DNA from: Dehalococcoidia bacterium
GTDB lineage: Bacteria > Chloroflexota > Dehalococcoidia > Tepidiformales > Tepidiformaceae
Assembly: GCA_009838385.1 (NCBI GenBank)
Contig: VXRS01000011.1
Coordinates: 1 to 14,481 of the forward strand
Direction: 5' to 3'
Length of the DNA: 14,481 bases
Position numbers and translations under genes: made by a program
The notes under the pieces: model-generated
Databases searched by the model: none
Seen by the model: the letters and a program-made list of their open reading frames with translations, nothing else
What the model was told of the DNA's origin: nothing
In this document: one piece after another, positions 7,724 to 14,295 of the stretch
How the letters are laid out: every line of letters starts with the position of its first letter
Position numbering within the stretch: the first letter of the stretch is position 1

Positions 7724-7753
7724 AAGACACGCAACGAGCCTGCGGCGTAATCT
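7724..7753 (+). promoter_or_regulatory. Possible sigma-70-type promoter for the class-III aminotransferase
   Basis: AAGACA (7724-7729, four of six matches to TTGACA), an 18-bp spacer and TAATCT (7748-7753) lie about 40 bp before the GTG start. The -10 box stands out in a GC-rich gap. It is a reading by eye, without experimental support. Confidence 0.35.
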
Positions 7754-7790
7754 TCCCCCACTGGCCGATACCTCGGGGATGGAGTGACGC

Positions 7791-9089
7791 GTGGGCCGGC
7801 ACGCTGACCTGTTGGCGCGACATCGGGGCGTGATGCCCTCCTGGATGACCCTCTATTACGACGACCCCATCGCGCTCGTCGACGGAGAGGGACGGCACGT
7901 CGTCGATGCCGAAGGGAATCGCTACCTGGACTTCTTCGGCGGCATCCTCACCACGATGACCGGCTACCGCGTCCCGCGGGTGGTCGAGGCCATCCAGGAC
8001 CAGGCGGCCCGCATGCTCCACACGAGCACGCTCTACCTCATCGAGCCGCAGATCGAGCTGGCGGAGCGCATCGCCGAGCTCTCCGGCATCCCCGACGCCA
8101 AGGTCTTCTTCACCAACTCTGGCAGCGAAGCGAACGATGCGGCCCTCATGATGGCCACCCAGTTTCGTTCGTCCGACCAGATTCTCGCGCTGCGGAACAG
8201 CTACCACGGCAAGTCGCACTCGACGGTCGCTGTGACCGGCAACGCCTCCTGGTCGGCAACTGCCTTGAGCCCGTTCAACGTCACCTACGTCCACAGCGGC
8301 TACCGCCTGCGGTCACCCTTCGGCGGCCTCCCGGAGGACGAGTTCGTGGAGGCCTGCGTCGACGACCTCCGGGACCTCCTCGCAGTCGCCACCGCCGGCG
8401 ACGTGGCCGCCATGATCGCCGAACCGATCCAGGGCGTCGGCGGCTTCGTCGTTCCCCCCGACGGCTACTTCGGCGCCCTCAGACAGGTGCTGGACGAGCA
8501 CGGCATCCTGTTCATCGCCGACGAGGTGCAGACGGGATGGGGCCGCACGGGCGACCACTTCTGGGGGCACCAGGCGCACGGCATCGTCCCCGACCTCCTC
8601 ACCTTCGCGAAGGGACTCGGCAACGGCGTCGCCATCGCCGGTGTCGTCGGTCGCGCGGATGTCGTCGATTGCCTGCCTGCCAACTCGCTCTCCACGTTCG
8701 GAGGCAACCCGCTTGCGGCGACGGCTGCGCTGGCGAACCTGGAGGTGCTCTTCGAGCAGGACCTCCAGGAGAACGCGCGCGTGCAGGGCCGCGCCCTTCA
8801 GGACGGGCTTCAGCGCCTTGCCGAAGACGTTCCCGAGATCGCCGAGGTTCGGGGCAAGGGCCTGATGATCGGGGTCGAGTTCGCCGCTCCCGGCTCCCTC
8901 GATCCCCTTCCCGATGTGGCCGACGGCGTCCTCCAGGCGGCCCGGGCCGAGGGCCTGCTCGTCGGAAAGGGCGGGCTGCACCGCAACGTGCTCCGCATCG
9001 CACCGCCCCTCTCGATCACCGCCGCCGAGGTCTCCGAAGGCCTGGCCATGCTCGATCGGGCTGTCCGCTCCGCGACGCACCCGGAGTAG
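7791..9089 (+). CDS. Class-III PLP-dependent aminotransferase (AGXT2/omega-aminotransferase-like)
   Basis: The 432-residue protein is full length for fold-type I class-III aminotransferases. It shows NSGSEAND (109-116) for phosphate binding, NSYHGKS (136-142), D244 in FIADEVQTGWGRTG contacting the pyridine nitrogen, and K274 in TFAKGLGNG as the PLP Schiff-base lysine. STFGGNPLA (301-309) precedes the C-terminal domain. The N-terminal segment PSWMTLYYDDP is typical of the alanine-glyoxylate aminotransferase 2/4-aminobutyrate branch, so it probably moves an amino group from an omega-amino acid, amine or alanine to a keto acid; the exact substrate cannot be told. The start is GTG, with GGAG (7781-7784) 6 nt upstream; residue M15 lies inside conserved family sequence, so the longer start fits better. 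It is transcribed alone and ends 28 bp from the convergent acyltransferase. Confidence 0.94.
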   Translation: MGRHADLLARHRGVMPSWMTLYYDDPIALVDGEGRHVVDAEGNRYLDFFGGILTTMTGYRVPRVVEAIQDQAARMLHTSTLYLIEPQIELAERIAELSGIPDAKVFFTNSGSEANDAALMMATQFRSSDQILALRNSYHGKSHSTVAVTGNASWSATALSPFNVTYVHSGYRLRSPFGGLPEDEFVEACVDDLRDLLAVATAGDVAAMIAEPIQGVGGFVVPPDGYFGALRQVLDEHGILFIADEVQTGWGRTGDHFWGHQAHGIVPDLLTFAKGLGNGVAIAGVVGRADVVDCLPANSLSTFGGNPLAATAALANLEVLFEQDLQENARVQGRALQDGLQRLAEDVPEIAEVRGKGLMIGVEFAAPGSLDPLPDVADGVLQAARAEGLLVGKGGLHRNVLRIAPPLSITAAEVSEGLAMLDRAVRSATHPE

Positions 9090-9117
9090 CCCCCGAACCA
9101 GGCGCCAGCTGGCTAGC

Positions 9118-10047
9118 TCAGGACCGACCGGCGTCGGCCCCCACGGTGTCACGACGGTGGCTCGCGACCCGGCGGGCGAGGTCCGGGAAGTCGGGATGGA
9201 TCTCGTAGCGGTAGTCGTCCCAGTAGCCGTCGCGGCTCGGGTCGAAGTGGCGAGGGGGCGTCTTGCTGGCCAGCGCGAACCGCTTCATGTCCCGCTCGAC
9301 GGCCGATTGCCGGGCGACGGCTTCCTCCGGGGGAACCGGAGGAAGAACGACGAGGCTCATCGCCTGGTTAGCGCGCAGGGTGGGAGCGAACGGGTGCTCC
9401 CAGACACGGTGTCCGCCAGTGACGACGACCGGGAGAAGCGGGCGGTCGAGGCGCCGCGCGAGGTGGAACGCTCCCGGCTGGAACGCGAGCTCGATGCCGA
9501 GGATGGAACCCTGCGGAAAGAGAAGAACGCTGTCCCCCTCATCGATGGCCGCTCGGGCTTCGCGATGCAGTGTCCGGGCGCTCTGGAGCGGGCGCTCGGG
9601 CCGGACAAGGAGGTGTCGCCCCCGTGAGAGCTGGGCACCGAGAACCGGGAAGGTGGCCAGCTCGTCCCGCGCTACCGCGGTGAGCGAGAGGGGAAGCCGC
9701 AGGAGGGCGAGGCTGTCGGCGAAGCCTTCGTGCAGTGAGGCCACCACGTACCGCTCGCCCGGCTCGATGTGTTCGAGACCGCTGATGTTGATGCGCAGGC
9801 CGATGAGACTGGCGGCGAGCCGCGCCCACCAGCGCTCGGCCGCCCGGCACGCGGTCCTGCTGCGGATGCCCGCCGGACCCCGTTCCGGCAGAAGCGACGC
9901 GAATGTGAGGAGGAGCCGGGCCAAGAAGGATGAGAGTGGCGACCCACGCCCTGATCCACTCGCGGGTGGACTCGACACGGAAGTAGCCGCCGAGGAGCGT
10001 TCGGGGAGCCGCCGCGGCGCCCGTCGTAGCGCGGCCAACGGCCTCAA
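9118..10047 (-). CDS. PlsC-like lysophospholipid/glycerolipid acyltransferase, N-terminus probably frameshifted
   Basis: As read, the frame gives 309 residues from a TTG at 10047. The acyltransferase core is clear: catalytic HX4D in SLHEGFAD, a motif LLFPQGSI at the place of the usual FPEGTR, FQPGAFHLA and PLLPVVVTGG. These enzymes add an acyl chain from acyl-CoA or acyl-ACP to a lipid acceptor at the membrane. The Gln in FPQGS replacing the usual Glu, and loss of the Arg, point to a divergent subfamily. The first 40 or so residues are low-complexity Ser/Pro/Arg-rich, whereas the next frame, from an ATG at 10054, reads LLGGYFRVESTREWIRAW then VATLILL, with more natural composition; joining the frames near 9920-9935 would give a plausible N-terminal membrane helix. 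A sequencing error or real mutation is likely. The TTG overlaps the stop of the upstream thioredoxin-like gene. Confidence 0.82.
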   Translation of the reverse strand: MRPLAALRRAPRRLPERSSAATSVSSPPASGSGRGSPLSSFLARLLLTFASLLPERGPAGIRSRTACRAAERWWARLAASLIGLRINISGLEHIEPGERYVVASLHEGFADSLALLRLPLSLTAVARDELATFPVLGAQLSRGRHLLVRPERPLQSARTLHREARAAIDEGDSVLLFPQGSILGIELAFQPGAFHLARRLDRPLLPVVVTGGHRVWEHPFAPTLRANQAMSLVVLPPVPPEEAVARQSAVERDMKRFALASKTPPRHFDPSRDGYWDDYRYEIHPDFPDLARRVASHRRDTVGADAGRS

Positions 10048-10376
10048 CCGTCATCGGCGATGGGGGGCGGGGGCGCGAGCGCGCGACGCAGCGAGTCCTC
10101 GTCGGGCACGACGCCCTGCGTCGACACCTTGCCGTCGATCGTCACGACGGGCGGGTGCCAGCCGCCGCGCCGCAGCGCATCGAAAATGTGGTTGAACCAG
10201 GGCTTGATGCGCACCTCGACATGCGGGAGGTCGGAAGCGACGCGCTCGACGAGCCGGACCGTGAGGTCGCACTCCTCGCAGATGGCGTGCGGCACGGTGA
10301 TGAAGAGCTGCCGGCCGGTCATGGGGTAGACCGTCACAACGGTCGCGTCCTCCGAGGCTCCCGCTGAATCCCTCAT
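10044..10376 (-). CDS. Small thioredoxin/glutaredoxin-fold protein with CEEC motif
   Basis: The 110-residue protein has a predicted beta strand (RQLFITVPH), a CxxC redox-type motif C33-E-E-C36 at the start of a helix, and HPPVVTIDGK (74-83) with a Pro at the place of the thioredoxin cis-proline before a strand. This order fits a minimal thioredoxin fold; a disulfide reductase or metal/thiol relay role is inference. No signal peptide is seen, so it is probably cytoplasmic. The start is uncertain: the ATG at 10376 lacks a clear ribosome binding site, while a GTG at 10337 has GGAGG about 11 nt upstream and another ATG is at 10322. It lies 66 bp after the class-I aminotransferase and its TGA overlaps the acyltransferase start (TTGA), suggesting a three-gene leftward operon with translational coupling. 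Confidence 0.75.
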   Translation of the reverse strand: MRDSAGASEDATVVTVYPMTGRQLFITVPHAICEECDLTVRLVERVASDLPHVEVRIKPWFNHIFDALRRGGWHPPVVTIDGKVSTQGVVPDEDSLRRALAPPPPIADDG

Positions 10377-10442
10377 GCCGTCGAGGGTACGGCAGCAAGC
10401 CGCCGCGTCGCACGTCTGGAGGTAAGCGCGCTCGCCGCCTCG

Positions 10443-11615
10443 CTAGCCCTCTGCCAGCAGGGCGCGCATCCGGTCCACCCCTTCGACGATCTCCTCCAGC
10501 GAGGCGGCATAGCTGAAGCGCAGGTAGCCCTCACCGAGGTGCCCGAAGCTGGTCCCGGCGATCACCGCGACACCGGCCTCCTCCAGCAGCCGCTCCTGCA
10601 ACGTGCGCGCGTCGATGCCGGTCCCCGAGATGTTGGGGAAGGCGTAGAACGCGCCGCCCGGGTCGACGCAGCTCACTCCCGGCACGCCGTTGAGCGCGTC
10701 GACGATGACCTTCCGCCGCTCGTCGAACGCCGTCGTCATGACGTCGACCGCCTCCTGCGGCCCCTCAAGCGCCTCGATCGCTGCGTACTGGGTGGCGGCG
10801 TTGGGACAGCTGTAGCTGTTGATCGCCAGCCGCTCCGCGAACGGAAACAGGTCGGGCGGGAACACGCCGTAGCCCAGCCGCCAGCCAGTCATCGCGTACG
10901 TCTTGCTCCAGCCGTCCAGCACGATGAGCCGGTTGCGCAGCTGCGGATAGTTGAGCCAGGAGACGTGCGAGCGTCCCTCGTAGAGGATGCGGGAGTAGAT
11001 CTCGTCGCTGAGCACGGCCACGTCGGGCCAGCGTTCGAGCCCCTCGACGAGGCGCTCGACCTGCTCCCGCGTGTAGACCCCGCCCGTCGGGTTCGCCGGG
11101 CTGTTGAGGATGATCAGGCGCGTGCGTTCGTTGATCTGGCTGAGCACCTGGTCGGGGTCGAACGTGAAGCCGTCGGCTTCGTGCAGTTCGATCGGAACGG
11201 GCGTAGCCCCGGAGAAGCGAATCACCGACTCGTAGATGGGGAAGCCGGGGTTGGGATACATGATCTCCGCGCCGGGCTCCCCCAGAAGTAGGGCCGCGAA
11301 GAACATCACCGGCTTCGCCCCCGGCGTGATCAGCACCGTCTCCGGGTCGACCTCCGCCCCGTGGCGACGCTTCAGGTCGTGGGCCACGGCCTCGCGCAGT
11401 TCGGGGATGCCGGCCCCCGGCGTGTACCCGTGCTTGCCCTCGGCGAGGGCTCGCTTCCCCGCCTCGACGATGTTGTCGGGCGTGGCGAAGTCTGGCTGAC
11501 CGATCCCGAGATTGATGATCGAGCGACCCTCGGCGGCGAGCCTGTTCGCCCGCGCCAGCACCTCGAACGCCGTTTCAGTGCCGAGACTCCGGGCGGCGGC
11601 AGTTGGAAGGACCAT
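10443..11615 (-). CDS. Class-I/II PLP-dependent aminotransferase (aspartate/aromatic type, subgroup I-gamma-like)
   Basis: Read from the ATG at 11615, the protein has 390 residues, standard for bacterial I-gamma aminotransferases. The motifs are GIGQPDFATP near the N-terminus, YTPGAGIPELREA (about 64-76), N175 in SPANPTGG, D204 and Y207 in LSDEIYS for cofactor binding, PLP lysine K238 in GWSKTYAMTGWRLGY with R246, and the substrate-carboxylate arginine R366 in LRFSYA. It transfers amino groups between an amino acid and a 2-oxo acid; specificity is not determinable by eye. A TTG two codons earlier (11621) is also in frame, but the GGAGG at 11626-11622 sits 6 nt before the ATG and would abut the TTG, so the ATG is chosen. 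It heads the probable operon with the thioredoxin-like and acyltransferase genes. Confidence 0.94.
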   Translation of the reverse strand: MVLPTAAARSLGTETAFEVLARANRLAAEGRSIINLGIGQPDFATPDNIVEAGKRALAEGKHGYTPGAGIPELREAVAHDLKRRHGAEVDPETVLITPGAKPVMFFAALLLGEPGAEIMYPNPGFPIYESVIRFSGATPVPIELHEADGFTFDPDQVLSQINERTRLIILNSPANPTGGVYTREQVERLVEGLERWPDVAVLSDEIYSRILYEGRSHVSWLNYPQLRNRLIVLDGWSKTYAMTGWRLGYGVFPPDLFPFAERLAINSYSCPNAATQYAAIEALEGPQEAVDVMTTAFDERRKVIVDALNGVPGVSCVDPGGAFYAFPNISGTGIDARTLQERLLEEAGVAVIAGTSFGHLGEGYLRFSYAASLEEIVEGVDRMRALLAEG

Positions 11616-11621
11616 GGTCAA

Positions 11622-11626
11622 CCTCC
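11622..11626 (-). promoter_or_regulatory. Ribosome binding site deciding the aminotransferase start
   Basis: GGAGG on the minus strand is 6 nt from the ATG at 11615 and directly touches the alternative TTG at 11621, which excludes the TTG as a normal start. Confidence 0.75.
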
Positions 11627-11699
11627 GAACCCTGCGATTCGCTTCGGCATCGAGGGTACCCCGCAGCTGGGCGCGAAGGCACTCATCGTTTCTTGACCT

Positions 11700-11715
11700 C
11701 GGACGTGGCCGTCCG
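11700..11715. other. Short GC-rich hairpin in the intergenic gap
   Basis: CGGACG-TGGC-CGTCCG forms a perfect 6-bp stem with a 4-nt loop, in the 164-bp gap between the 34-codon ORF and the class-I aminotransferase. No T-tract follows on either strand, so it is not a canonical intrinsic terminator. It could still mark a transcript end for the leftward GNAT gene. The rest of the gap shows no gene. Confidence 0.3.
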
Positions 11716-11779
11716 CAGAGAATCGCGTCTGGCTACCGGTTTGCGGGCTGCAACCTGGTGGTGGGCGGCAGGACTTCGC

Positions 11780-11884
11780 CTACTGCTCCCTCCCGATGAG
11801 GGTGAGGTAGGCCTCGCGCCACAGGGCCAGGACCGCTTCCCACTCCTCGTCGCGAACCTCTCTCACGGAGGCGTGACCGGCCAT
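11780..11884 (-). CDS. 34-codon ORF trailing the GNAT gene; small protein or remnant of a broken gene
   Basis: The ORF starts 4 nt after the stop of the tandem acetyltransferase. Its ATG at 11884 has GGAGGG about 9 nt upstream, inside the end of the GNAT gene. The product starts MAGHASVREVRDEEW and continues EAVLALWREAYLTLIG, a strand followed by an amphipathic helix, which looks like the beginning of a GNAT-like or other small alpha/beta domain. It then stops at a TAG. Codon use resembles that of the neighbours. The sequence after the stop does not clearly continue a domain in any frame. It is either a tiny translated protein coupled to the GNAT gene or the surviving 5' end of a gene lost by mutation. 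I do not recognise it. Confidence 0.4.
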   Translation of the reverse strand: MAGHASVREVRDEEWEAVLALWREAYLTLIGREQ

Positions 11885-11888
11885 GCCT

Positions 11889-12998
11889 CTACGCCCTCCA
11901 ATCCTCTCGGAGGATGGAGTAGAGAACGTCGTCAATGCGTTTTCCGTGGACGACCCGGTTGCTGCGCAGAATGCCCTCACGCCTCATCCCAAGCTTCTCG
12001 AGAACGCGGGCCGACGGGTCGTTGCCGACTGGCACGAAGGCATAGATGCGAGCCAGCCCGCGGTCCTCGAAACCGTGGGCGACTACTGCGCTTGCTGCTT
12101 CGGTCATCAGTCCACGCCCCCAGAGTGACCTGGCGATGGAATAGCCGAGGGTGGCGGACCCGGGACTCTCCCGGCGGAGGTAGATGCTGCCAGAGCACCG
12201 CTCCTCATGGACGATTGCCCACATCGAGACTGCTTCGGGGTCGTACAGCATGGCCTTCGCGATGAACTCCTCGGCATCGCGGCGGGAGTACGGTTCGGGC
12301 AGCCCGAGGTAACGGTTCCACTCCGGGTCGGCCGCGAAGGCAAAGACGTCTTCGATATCGCCTGGACGGAACCTTCTCAGTACGAGCCGTGCGGTTGTCA
12401 GCTCGGGGAGCTGGTTGCGATCGGTCGTCTCGTATTCTCCGGACGGGAGCGCAGTAGAGGGCAGCGTTCCACCGGGGCTATTCCACTCGCTCCTCAATAG
12501 CGCGTAGCGGGCAATCTCTCGTTCTCCTCGCTCAATCTGGTCCCTCCGCTGGACACCTTCGCGAGTCATTCCGAGCCTCTCCATCAGGCGCAGCGAACGC
12601 CCGTTGCGCGCGTCCGCTTCCGCGAAGATTCGCGCAAGTCCGTACTCCCGGAACCCCCAGTCGACCACGGCGGTCGCGGCCTCCGTGGCGAGACCCTGTC
12701 CCCACGAGTCCCTGGCAAGGTCGTAGCCCAACTCGGCCGTTTTGGACTCTGCATCGACCTCGAGGCTCACGAGACCCACCACACGACCGTCGGACTCCAT
12801 CGCGAACACGGCTTCCCTGTCCCACGAGATCACCACTGATCGCGCAACCATGTGTTCCGTAACCCCACGGTCGTACGGCCGTGGGTAGAACGCTGCCCAC
12901 TGCGGGTCACTCGCGTAGCGGAGAACATCGTCGATGTCCGAGAGCCGAAACGGCCTGAGGAGAAGGCGCTCCGTTCTCAGTTCAGTGGGCTTGGTCAC
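11889..12998 (-). CDS. Tandem two-domain GNAT acetyltransferase (RimJ/RimL-type)
   Basis: The 369-residue protein contains two complete GNAT domains joined by a linker at about 173-196. Domain 1 starts LRTERLLLRPF (7-17), carries the acetyl-CoA pyrophosphate loop WGQGLATEAA (99-108) and ends in RLMERLGMTREG (137-148). Domain 2 repeats the order: LTTARLVLRRF (200-210), WGRGLMTEAA (293-302), RVLEKLGMRREG (331-342). Both loops keep the Q/RxxGxA-type acetyl-CoA site, so both may be active. RimJ/RimL-type enzymes acetylate protein N-termini, amines or small molecules such as antibiotics; the substrate here is unknown. Single-domain members have about 170-190 residues, so this is a duplication and fusion. 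The GTG start has AGGAGGAG (13014-13007) 8 nt upstream. The 147-bp gap before it, next to the C39-like gene, could hold a promoter. Confidence 0.92.
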   Translation of the reverse strand: MTKPTELRTERLLLRPFRLSDIDDVLRYASDPQWAAFYPRPYDRGVTEHMVARSVVISWDREAVFAMESDGRVVGLVSLEVDAESKTAELGYDLARDSWGQGLATEAATAVVDWGFREYGLARIFAEADARNGRSLRLMERLGMTREGVQRRDQIERGEREIARYALLRSEWNSPGGTLPSTALPSGEYETTDRNQLPELTTARLVLRRFRPGDIEDVFAFAADPEWNRYLGLPEPYSRRDAEEFIAKAMLYDPEAVSMWAIVHEERCSGSIYLRRESPGSATLGYSIARSLWGRGLMTEAASAVVAHGFEDRGLARIYAFVPVGNDPSARVLEKLGMRREGILRSNRVVHGKRIDDVLYSILREDWRA

Positions 12999-13006
12999 GG
13001 CCGGTG

Positions 13007-13014
13007 CTCCTCCT
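13007..13014 (-). promoter_or_regulatory. Strong ribosome binding site supporting GTG start of the GNAT gene
   Basis: AGGAGGAG on the minus strand is 8 nt upstream of the GTG at 12998, which also sits just before the first conserved GNAT strand. Confidence 0.75.
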
Positions 13015-13126
13015 GGTCAGTTGAGCCGCTGCTTCCCACCGTACAGTCGACCGGCCTGGTTGTGGGTCGGTGCCTGTGTTCGCCTTGTCGGCCGAGCGTC
13101 CGCCGTGACGCGGCGAAGAGGCGGGA

Positions 13127-13141
13127 CCGGGACCGTCCCGG
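13127..13141. terminator. Hairpin just after the C39-like gene
   Basis: CCGGGAC-C-GTCCCGG forms a near-perfect palindrome (about a 5-bp stem with a 5-nt loop when folded), starting 4 bp beyond the stop codon at 13146. The position suits transcription termination of the leftward C39-like gene, but there is no run of T after it on that strand. Function is uncertain. Confidence 0.35.
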
Positions 13142-13145
13142 CGGT

Positions 13146-14135
13146 TCATGCGAGTGCGGCTTCGACTTGACGCTCTAGCTCGGCAACTTTCGACATGTGC
13201 CCGGCAAGGAGCTCGTAGTCGTCCTGAACTGCCGCAGCGTGAGCCCTCCCCAGGCATAGTGCCTGCCCGCTCTTGAGGTCGGCGAGCTCCGAGTCGACAT
13301 CGTGCAAGAACCAGGCGTAGTCCAGGGCTCGTCTCACGCCCAACGGCAAGGCGAATCTTCGCAGGTGCTCCAGGCCCTGCTCTCCCAGCTCCCCAACCCT
13401 GAGGGTGGCAGCCACGGACTCAACCGCCTCGGGGCCGATAGCCACTCCCGAGGGAACCGTGGCTCTGGACTCCCTGTAGGCCTGAGCAAAGGACTGAATC
13501 GCCATCCCGGAAAGCTCTTCGGGAGCTGGGCTCTTGACGCGAACGGGCGAGTGCCACCGGCGGTATGGACCGCTCCCGTACGGGACCAACTCGGCCCTCC
13601 AGGCGCGATCAAGTGCTTCAAGGGCGATCGGCACCGCGGGGTATCCGTCGGGATCGTGCACGACAACATCATCGCCCTCGATGCCGAGCGCGAGGACGAA
13701 GTGATCGATCCCGTTCCCTCCCTGGCTATCAGGCTGGTAAGGGAGCTCTCCCACGTCCAGCGGACCGAGCAACACCGGCCCATCGTCGAGCTGTCGGGCC
13801 AGCGCTTCCGCAGGCATGGGGGCGCCGTCGGACTCCGCTTCCTCGGCCACCTTGAATCCCAGTAACCCGAACGCCCGAGACACGCCCACATCCGGCATGG
13901 ATGCCCAGCCGCTCAAGAACAGCGTCTGAGACTCGGCGAGCCAGAAGGCTCCCAACCCCACGCCAGACAGGACTTCGAGCAGCCGTGGCTCGATTGTCTC
14001 GCCGACGCTGTCCAGGAGCATCGCGGCCGAGTTGGCGTAGCAGTACGGACCGTTCCCGATGTAGCCCAACATGCACATCTCGCAATCGCCTGACCGCTTC
14101 GCGGAACGATCGTGATCCGACCGCCACGCGTCCAC
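13146..14135 (-). CDS. C39-like / BtrH N-terminal-like papain-fold protein
   Basis: Up to 329 residues. Near the N-terminus GNGPYCYANSAAMLL (28-42) places C32 at the head of a helix, as in C39-like papain-fold cysteine peptidases and the BtrH N-terminal family. Downstream, DHFVLALGIEGDDVVVHDPDG (144-164) supplies H145 and D161 in the His-x(n)-Asp arrangement of that fold, so a Cys-His-Asp triad is plausible. The remaining part (about 200-329) is mostly helical, with no motif I recognise. There is no secretion signal and no ABC transporter nearby, so the bacteriocin-processing role of classical C39 domains is unlikely; acyl transfer, as in BtrH, or peptidase/amidase activity on a small substrate is possible. 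The GTG start at 14135 is weakly supported; the conserved region suggests that ATGs at 14078 or 14072 (MCMLGYIGNG) may be the real start. Confidence 0.75.
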   Translation of the reverse strand: MDAWRSDHDRSAKRSGDCEMCMLGYIGNGPYCYANSAAMLLDSVGETIEPRLLEVLSGVGLGAFWLAESQTLFLSGWASMPDVGVSRAFGLLGFKVAEEAESDGAPMPAEALARQLDDGPVLLGPLDVGELPYQPDSQGGNGIDHFVLALGIEGDDVVVHDPDGYPAVPIALEALDRAWRAELVPYGSGPYRRWHSPVRVKSPAPEELSGMAIQSFAQAYRESRATVPSGVAIGPEAVESVAATLRVGELGEQGLEHLRRFALPLGVRRALDYAWFLHDVDSELADLKSGQALCLGRAHAAAVQDDYELLAGHMSKVAELERQVEAALA

Positions 14136-14257
14136 AACACTCTACTGTTTCCGCGAAGACTCTCGCGGGCCCGTACTCCTGCTGCTGGCTGAGCCGCCGC
14201 TCCACCCTCCAGCCGGACTGGTTAGGTGTGGTAGGTCACGTACTACACTGCACCGTG

Positions 14258-14281
14258 CCCGCCGGGCCGTCGTGCGGCGGG
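14258..14281 (+). other. GC-rich hairpin immediately upstream of a ribosome binding site
   Basis: CCCGCCG (14258-14264), a 10-nt loop and CGGCGGG (14275-14281) form a perfect 7-bp stem. The right arm ends directly against the ribosome binding site of the zinc-ribbon gene. A 5' leader structure influencing translation, or part of an operator in the 160-bp divergent region (14136-14295), is possible. No T-run follows, so it is not a simple terminator. Confidence 0.45.
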
Positions 14282-14290
14282 AGAGGTGAT
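14282..14290 (+). promoter_or_regulatory. Strong ribosome binding site for the zinc-ribbon gene
   Basis: AGAGGTGAT, continuing into C at 14291, matches the extended anti-Shine-Dalgarno complement AGGTGATC over 8 nt. It lies about 9 nt (measured from AGG) before the TTG at 14296. An in-frame TGA at 14287-14289 shows the gene cannot start further upstream. Confidence 0.65.
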
Positions 14291-14295
14291 CGGGG

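Noticed and set aside
9090..9117. GCCAGCTGGC palindrome between convergent genes as a bidirectional terminator
   Set aside because: There is no loop of usable size and no T-tract; the gap is only 28 bp.
8313..9152. 279-codon minus-strand frame opposite the class-III aminotransferase
   Set aside because: Antisense shadow of a gene with full PLP motifs; no ribosome binding site was noted.
10539..11291. 250-codon plus-strand frame opposite the class-I aminotransferase
   Set aside because: Antisense shadow with Arg/Val/Asp-rich composition.
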